From Lactuca virosa (lineage: Eukaryota; Streptophyta; Magnoliopsida; Asterales; Asteraceae): a stretch of DNA of 64,000 nucleotides. Shown here piece by piece: positions 57,422 to 64,000 of this stretch. The notes beneath the pieces were generated by a model. It saw only the letters and a program-made list of their open reading frames with translations, was not told where the DNA came from and made no database searches. Numbering within the stretch: the first letter of the stretch is position 1; every line of letters starts with the position of its first letter. The position numbers and the translations under genes were made by a program. The stretch is taken from the NCBI GenBank assembly GCA_928212115.1, contig CAKMRJ010005634.1, positions 177,988,213-178,052,212 on the forward strand, in the 5' to 3' direction.

Positions 57422-60400
57422 ATGTTTTCTTTCCAAACTTTTGCAACCTTCACTTCCATCACCACCAGAACACTACCAAATTCCACCTCTGATCGCCGCT
57501 ACAACAGTTACCCCAAACAAATCCACCGCCTTCAAATCTCATGCAACGTCGCACCAGATGACAAAGAGAAGTTAGTCGTAATCCCAGAAACCCAAAAACT
57601 TATTATGCCAAAATCATCTCTCGACACACTAAATGTAGATCGGAGGAACATGCTCCTCGGGCTCGGTGGCCTTTACACCACCGTCAACTTCACCTCCCTT
57701 CCTGCAGCCTTTGCTGTGCCTATCACGACCCCCAACTTCTCCACATGCGTGACCTCAAATTTAGGTTTCCAGGACCAAATAAGGCAGTCAGAAGCAGAGC
57801 ATGTTGTCCACCGGCGCCACCGACGTCAACAGCCCCCAAAGACTTTGTGTTCCCTAAAGACCAAGTGATCCGGATTAGACCAGCGGCACATAGAACCACC
57901 CCCGAGTACGTTGCCAAGTACAAAGCAGCAATCCAAGCGATGAGAGATCTCCCAGATGAACACCCACACAGTTTCGTTGCACAAGCAAAAATTCATTGTG
58001 CTTACTGCAACGGTGGTTACACTCAAATCACGAGTGGTTTTCCAGATAAGGAACTCCAGATTCACAACTCATGGCTCTTCTTTCCTTTCCATCGTTGGTA
58101 CTTGTATTTCTACGAGAGAATCCTCGGGAAGTTAATCGATGATCCCACTTTCGCTTTACCTTACTGGAACTGGGACCATCCCAACGGAATGACGTTTCCG
58201 GCATTTTTGGAAGACGATTCTGCCTTCGACGCTTACCGTAATCGAAAGCACTTACCACCAGCACTTGTCGACCTCAACTAGAGTGGCTCAGATAGACACG
58301 CTCCTTGTATTCGACAGATAACTAGCAATATGACTTTAATGTATAAGCAAATGATCAGCAACGCCGGTGACACAACAAGCTTCTTTGGTGGCGAGTATCG
58401 GGCTGGCGACGACGCGTATAGAAATGGTGACCCATCGGTCGGGTCAATAGAGGCTGGTTGTCACACTGCGGTGCATAGATGGATGGGTGACCCAGGAATG
58501 CCGAACAACGAGGACATGGGGAACTTCTACTCTGCGGGGTACACTAGTACAAAAATAGTACAGAAAGCATTTGTTGATGCGGTTAAAATGATTAATTGAT
58601 ACGGGTATTGAAACGCACTAAAAAAATATCGCATCAAAAAATAGCCTTATTTAATGGTGCGGTTCTAAAACCGCACCAAAAAATAGCCAAAACCGCACCA
58701 ATAAATAGACAAAATCGCACCAAAAAATAGCCAAAACCGCCTCAAAAAATAGCCAAAATCGCACTAAAAAATAGCCAAAATTGCCTCAAAAAATACATAG
58801 CTAAAACCGAACCAGGTTCGCCATTGATGCACACCACGCTACTTATGAAGCTTCATTTTCTTGTATTTAGGTATGTTTGGTGAGTGTTTTTCAATCAAAT
58901 GTTCAATCGCAATTTCCATTTATCAAAAAAGGTGGTTTCAGTCTCTGCAATTTATTTTTCTCTAACAGTTAAAAATCTTTTTTTGGGAAATTACATTTCA
59001 TCGATGTTCTTTCCAATTTCTTTTTCAACATCATCTTAAAACTCATTCTGCAAAAACTAGCTTCATACCAAAGTCACTTAAGCAAACATCATAAGTCTTT
59101 GGATCCTTTTTTGGAGATATATCACGGAAGAAAAGGCATTCAGAACAAAAAAACATCGTTAAAACTTAAAATAGGACATCCGTTTATAATTAATAAGATA
59201 AAAATAGAGTCACAAATCCATTAATGAAAGGAAGATAAATAATGGACATACCTCACATGCGTTTTCAAGCATTAAATCGAAAAATCTATAATTATGAGAA
59301 GATGTTGCATCTCCAACGTTATATAAAAGAGGGAAGATTGAATGAAAATTTTGAAAAACATGAAAATTTTGAATGAAATTTGGAGGGATCTAGCGCGAAA
59401 TGAAATATTCGAATGAAATTTTTAAAGGAAAGATTAATGATGCGGTTCAATATTTTTTAGTGCGAATTGTTTTTTGGTGCGGTTCAATGTTTTTTAGTGC
59501 GAATTATTTTTAATGCGGTTGTAATTGTTTTTTAGGGCGGTTTCCACATGATTTTTTGGTGCGATTTCGGGAAACCGTATCAAAAAATGCTTTAATGGTG
59601 CGATTTTGGGAAACCGCACTAACAAAGCTATTTTATGGTGCAATTCTTTTATTTTTTGATGCTGTAGGTATTTAATAAGACAGTTTTTTTGAAGGGACCG
59701 CATCAAAAAATAAAAACCACTCGCACTATTAAATGACTTGTGTACTAGTGGTATGACCCAGCGTTCTACATCCACCATGCCAATGTCGACCGGATGTGGA
59801 AACTACGGAAGGATATGGGCATCAAAGGACACTCTGAACCTACACATCGGGATTGGCGTAACGCATCGTACGTGTTTTATGATGAAAACCAACAGCTTGT
59901 TCGTGTCTACAACAAAGATTGTGTCAGTTTGGAAAAGCTAAAATACGATTATGAATACTCCCCATCCCTCTGGAAAATAAGCCGATCCAATATACGTCGT
60001 ACCCTTCCCCAACCAATTCCATATAACATGAAATCTGCTGAAACGGTTAAACAACTGCCAGACGTGAAGTTCCCCTTGAAGCTAGACAAGATAACGAAGG
60101 TAGTAGTGAAGAGGCCAGCCAAAAGCAGAAGTCATGAAGACAAGGAAAAAGCAAATGAGCTGTTGTTGATTAAAGGAATCAAGTTTAAAAGCGACAAGTT
60201 CATTAAGTTTGATGTGTTTGTGAATGCCCAAGATGATGTCAGCGCAAGTTTTGAAGAAGAGAGTGAGTTTGCAGGTAGTTTTGCGCAGTTGCCACATAAC
60301 CATGGTGACGACATGTTAATGAAGAGTGGCATAAGGTTTGGGTTAACCGAGCTTTTGGAGGAAATGGAAGCGGAGGATGATGAGTTTATTTTGGTGACTT

Positions 60401-60471
60401 TGGTGCCAAAGGTGTGGTTTGAGGAAGTGACCATTGACGAAATCAAGGTGGAGTTGGTTCCTATTATCTGA
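57422..60471 (+). pseudogene. PPO: Polyphenol oxidase pseudogene (copy 1), interrupted by a CACTA-type element
   Basis: ATG 57422 opens a chloroplast transit region (MFSFQTFATFTSITTRTLP), then RRNMLLGLGG with a hydrophobic stretch to LPAAFA (thylakoid signal). A one-base frameshift near 57745 moves the reading to a frame with CCPPAPPT and DFVFPKDQVIRIRPAAH. CuA is complete: HCAYC (His at 57994) and HNSWLFFPFHRWYLYFYER (His at 58063 and 58090). TAG at 58279-58281 interrupts DLN-SGSD. CuB is split: HTAVH (58462, 58474) lies before the inserted element (58542-59750) and IHHANVDRMW (59773) after it. The DWL and KFDV domains follow to the stop at 60471. Intact PPO is a thylakoid-lumen di-copper enzyme oxidising o-diphenols. 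Three independent lesions make this a pseudogene. Confidence 0.95.
58542..59750 (-). mobile_element. Short CACTA-type element, copy 2 (1.21 kb), inside the PPO exon
   Basis: The left end is CACTAGTACAAAAATAG and the right end ACTTGTGTACTAGTG. The target duplication GTA is at 58539-58541 and 59751-59753. Removing it with one GTA restores the PPO reading SAGYDPAFY exactly. Subterminal units of about 20 bp built on AAAACCGCACCAAAAAATAG run at 58640-58800. It is inverted relative to copy 1. Confidence 0.95.
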
Positions 60472-61187
60472 AGGTATTAGATTTTTTAACTACTCGTAGC
60501 CCATGCATTGCATGGCATCTGCTGTTGGAACATGCTCCGCACAAGATCAAACATGCAATAATATTCACAGCAAAAGAAACACATGCAATCTCAAAGGGTG
60601 GGACAATTTTCTGTGCATTACTCATTCATGGAAAACAGAAAATACATACACGTCCCACTACAAAATAGAAGATAAACCCTACTCTACTTATACTATTTAA
60701 TTAACATGCTAAGAAGAAGGAAAACTATTAGCTAAAAACCTCAAAGATAGGACTTACTAAGTCCACGATACTAAAACTCCACCAAACCAGGTCCTTCTTT
60801 GGACTAAGTCTTAACTATTAAACTTGTGGATAAAGAATCTGGACTGACCCATTCAAATCCATAACCGACTTGACCCGTATTCTACCCGAACCATCAAGAT
60901 TAACCCAACATCTGCATGGTTGCGACTTTTATGTTTTCATAATAATACGTTGATTTCATGGTTTCTCTATGAGTTACTCGAGTGAAATCAACATCATCTG
61001 CTTCTTCCACTAGAAGAAAATTTTGGCCTAATCGAATAGTTAGTGACCAACGTATTAATTAATTCCAAAGTGGATGTGTCTCGATATATCCGTCAATCAC
61101 CCATTGCTAAAATTAAAGTTAGTAATGGAATATGTTTTTCACCAATACGTCGTTAATATCTATGCCAACGTTAATTGTTTTATATAA
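60472..61187. other. PPO 3' flank, no gene
   Basis: TAGCCCATGCATTGCATGGC (about 60497) and a later stretch resemble the flank after PPO copy 2 (42705 on), so the duplication that made the two copies extended beyond the stop codon. The 60530-60910 part is absent from copy 2 and is unassigned. Confidence 0.5.
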
Positions 61188-61394
61188 GGGAAAATGACAC
61201 AAATGCCCTACGAACTTTCTAGGGTTTATCCTTTTAGTCCCTAAACAATTTTTGTGGCCTTATGAGGGCACAAAGTTGTTTTTGTCGGGTCGATTACATC
61301 CTTTTGGCCAAAGTGAAGGGGTCAGCCGGTTACTTCTTTGACACATTGACATTTGTTGACCAATTTTCTTATATTGACTTTGAATTTTCCCATA

Positions 61395-61427
<33 letters not shown>

Positions 61428-62530
61428 ACTCTCTTTCCCTGAAACCCACCTGCAAATAGAGGTCATGTACTCCTGCTCATCATATCAACAAATAAGGGGA
61501 TTGAGTTGTTTGTTTAATTGATTGTCCACCGTTTGTCGTCTCCGGTGAACCTCACCGACCATCTAATAGCCACATGACTGCTGCTACTTATCTAAGTCGT
61601 ACCCGATCATCTTCTTCGGCATGAAGATTGGCTATGTTTGTCAACAATCTTGATAACCCACATCTGTCATTGTGGGGTTTGTATGTTCATTGAGTAACAC
61701 GTTGCTTGAAGTTATATCAACAATTACGTCTAATCTTATGTGCGTGTTTGGTAGCCCAGAAATAAGAACATAATAATTTCTTTAATCTTGAAGCTCCAAT
61801 TTCTTAGAGCTCTGATACCGACAGCCACCCACCTTTCTTTCCTCTTTCTTATTCACGTAAACAGTGCCTCTCCGCCTTCTTTCTAAATCTTGATTCGATT
61901 TTGCAAAAGAACATTACAAACACATACAAATCACATGATACCAAAGGACGAGCGAGGGTCAGTGAGTGACCAGAGGAAGAAGGAGCGATTTCTAATTCAC
62001 ACGCACATGTACCTTTTTGAAACAATTTCAGATTCATAAACACATACACATATCGTTTTCAGAAACGAAAACATACACATAAAAATCGATATTTGGGAAT
62101 GAACATATAGAAATCGATTTCCAGAACCAAACCTACATATACACTTACATAAATCGATTATAAAATTGGATTTATGGGTTTTCTTTTGAGTGTTTGCTGA
62201 GCACTGCGTTTTGGATAACCAAAAAATATGGAGAGAGCGATAGTAGGTGTGCATGAGTGTATGTTTGTTCATGATTGGATGTGGAATTTTGATTAAGAGA
62301 TGAAGAAGATGAAATGTTTTTTTGGGTAAAAAGAAAAGAAACAGGATACGAGAGAGAGAGAGAGAGAGAGAGGTGGGCCCCAAGTTTTGTCAATATACCG
62401 GGGAAAAGAGGTGAAGATGGCTAAATAAACAGGTTCCCCCTACTTGGTTCCCTTATTAGGCCAAAAAATAAGTTAAGTGGCTAAAAGGGTAAACCCGAAA
62501 AACATTATAGGGCCTATATGTCATTTTCCC
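61188..62530. mobile_element. Mutator-like element, non-autonomous, 1.34 kb
   Basis: The inverted ends are GGGAAAATGACA (61188) and TGTCATTTTCCC (ending 62530), each followed inward by an imperfect CCCTA. The 9-bp target duplication TTTATATAA is at 61179-61187 and 62531-62539. The interior holds (CT)n (about 61396-61427), (GA)n (about 62349-62372) and no transposase. The stretch 61500-61700 has more even base composition and could be captured gene sequence; I do not recognise it. Confidence 0.88.
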
Positions 62531-62539
62531 TTTATATAA

Positions 62540-63174
62540 TCACAAAATGACATTTTTATATTACCATTTATAATAAAATGACTAACTTTTTCAGTCTGCA
62601 GAGATTCACAACCAATGACGCAACGAGACTTGTTGAGAATTGAGAAATAGTTTTTTTTAAGTGTTTTCCTTCAAAAAAATCACATAATTTCTCAATTTAT
62701 GAAATTGCTATTGAACTGATTTAGAAGATGAATCTCAAACAATGATACACAAACAATGATAGATGAACAAAAGCTTTATCGTATTTATTAATCACTCAAA
62801 TAACACCAAAAAATAAACAAAATAACCCTAAAACTAGAATGTTACGAGAGGTTTCGCTAAGCCTCTCCCAATGGTAAAATAACCTGATTCTCTCTCCTAT
62901 CTTCTATTCCATTAAAAACATCTATACACATAAAATTAAGACAAGACATCAAAAATAGTCTATTTGATATATGAAGTTTAGTTTCTAAGTTTAAAAAGCT
63001 TCACACATGATCTTTATGGTTTCAAAACTTTTAATAAAAAATCTTTATTATTAACTGCATTATCTTTTGTCTGTTTTAACTGAAGAGTATTTTGATCATT
63101 TCACTACCTTAGGGACCATTTACCAAGTTTTACCTTATTAAAAAAAATAAAAAAAATGTAATTATTTAACATAG

Positions 63175-63245
<71 letters not shown>

Positions 63246-64000
63246 GAGATCTGAAAAAGCTTTAACGGGTTATACGCTACAACCTAAACTTGTTCTTGCT
63301 TAAAAAAAATTAGAAATTTGAGTTCTTGAGTTCAGATTTTGTATTTGTATGTGTTCATGTTCCAAATTTTTTGTATGTGTTATTGTAATTTTGTGTGTGT
63401 TCCAAATCCATTTCTTTGATGCTCTGATTTTCGAAAATTCGATCCGGAGATAAAACTACAACATGTATGTGTTCTTGTAATCTGAGAATCAAAAATCAAT
63501 CAATACACTCCATCTCTCTCATACATACAACATTAAGAACACAGTAGAATCGATGATTTCATGAACAAAAACATTTCTATGTGTGTGTTTTCTAACCCGA
63601 TTCCAGCAAAATAAAACATTTTTTAGAACTTAAGAACCTAAAAAATCTGCAGGTCGATGAATAAATTTGAAGCAGAAAACACTAACCGAAGAATGAAGAC
63701 GAAAACCCTAATTGAAGACGAAGCCGTCATCGATATCTGAACATCTCCTTACGACAAATCAAGAAGAATAATAGAATCGGAAGCAACAACAGGGGTAGAT
63801 CGATGGTGGTTGAGGAATCACGATGAAGGGGAGCCCATTTTTTCAGCAATCCTCTTGGCCTCTTCGAACTCGTCTCCGGCAGCAATTGAACCGAAAAAGG
63901 AAATAATAGCAACAGTCGACCAATGGAGAGCACCATCGATGCTAGATTTGACTAAAAAAAGAAGGACAATGAAAACGACAGTATGTGGGCGTTTCGTGGG
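62540..64000. other. AT-rich end region without recognised gene
   Basis: It contains (CT)n at 63179-63244 and ACATACA/TGTATGTG-rich stretches. A frame on the minus strand at 63936-63727 is S/L-rich and unconvincing; AAAACCCTAATTGAAGACG near 63702 could be the promoter-side flank of a minus-strand gene beyond the window. Confidence 0.45.
63179..63244. repeat. (CT)n microsatellite, 66 bp
   Basis: An uninterrupted run of about 33 CT units. Confidence 0.97.

Noticed and set aside
57147..57446. Minus-strand frames with long IY repeats upstream of PPO
   Set aside because: They are translations of the (AT)n microsatellite.
63727..63936. Minus-strand 69-codon frame near the right edge
   Set aside because: Leucine- and serine-rich with no recognisable motif. 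It could be the start of a gene beyond the window but cannot be supported.

Overview
The window is a piece of plant nuclear genome. The evidence is AT-rich DNA, nested LTR retrotransposons of the Ty3/Gypsy chromovirus and Ty1/Copia types, CACTA, hAT, Mutator-like and Helitron elements, and two decayed copies of a plant polyphenol oxidase (PPO) gene. The PPO sequence and the LTR style suggest Asteraceae, perhaps Lactuca; that identification is an inference from memory. I see no intact host gene: almost everything is transposon, transposon remnant or pseudogene.

Layout. 1-19243 is a nest of Gypsy elements: an LTR (1-1911), a pol tail (1912-2758) and a second LTR (2759-4572), all sitting in the LTR of a gag-only element (4573-19243). 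That element is itself split by a complete 8.6-kb Gypsy chromovirus (7713-16343) with a perfect 5-bp target duplication GTGTG. 19244-22323 is low-information DNA with a 294-bp tandem duplication and an Agenet-domain pseudogene. 22324-42041 is a 19.7-kb CACTA element, genes on the minus strand. It carries a broken TNP2-type transposase, a broken second gene with a Ulp1-like protease end, a very young Copia element (27536-33598, target duplication AGTTG, LTRs with two differences that I can see in 509 bp) and a Gypsy LTR remnant. The right CACTA end abuts a 3' fragment of a PPO gene (42045-42672).

44615-54079 holds minus-strand Gypsy LTRs. One is split by a 5.0-kb non-autonomous Helitron (46757-51797) and a 327-bp hAT MITE. 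55822-57045 and 58542-59750 are two inverted copies of one short CACTA family (target duplications TCA and GTA); the first lies just upstream of, and the second inside, a nearly full-length PPO pseudogene (57422-60471). 61188-62530 is a Mutator-like element with a 9-bp target duplication TTTATATAA. The remainder to 64000 is AT-rich, with simple repeats.

The most interesting signal is in the Gypsy LTRs. At least seven LTRs of different subfamilies share one blueprint: a cluster of short CG-centred palindromes, a TATA box between two telo-boxes (AAACCCTAA), a second palindrome cluster, TTGAC repeats, a GGTGAGT donor-like site, a minisatellite, and a TTTCAGGTAC acceptor-like site. The palindrome sequence (ACTCGACGAGT, GTACGCxxxGCGTAC or CACGTCGTG type) and the minisatellite type are combined independently, as if the modules are exchanged. 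The complete Gypsy element also appears to have a 65-bp GT-AG intron joining gag to protease in frame, and the gag-only element keeps the same donor at the same position.
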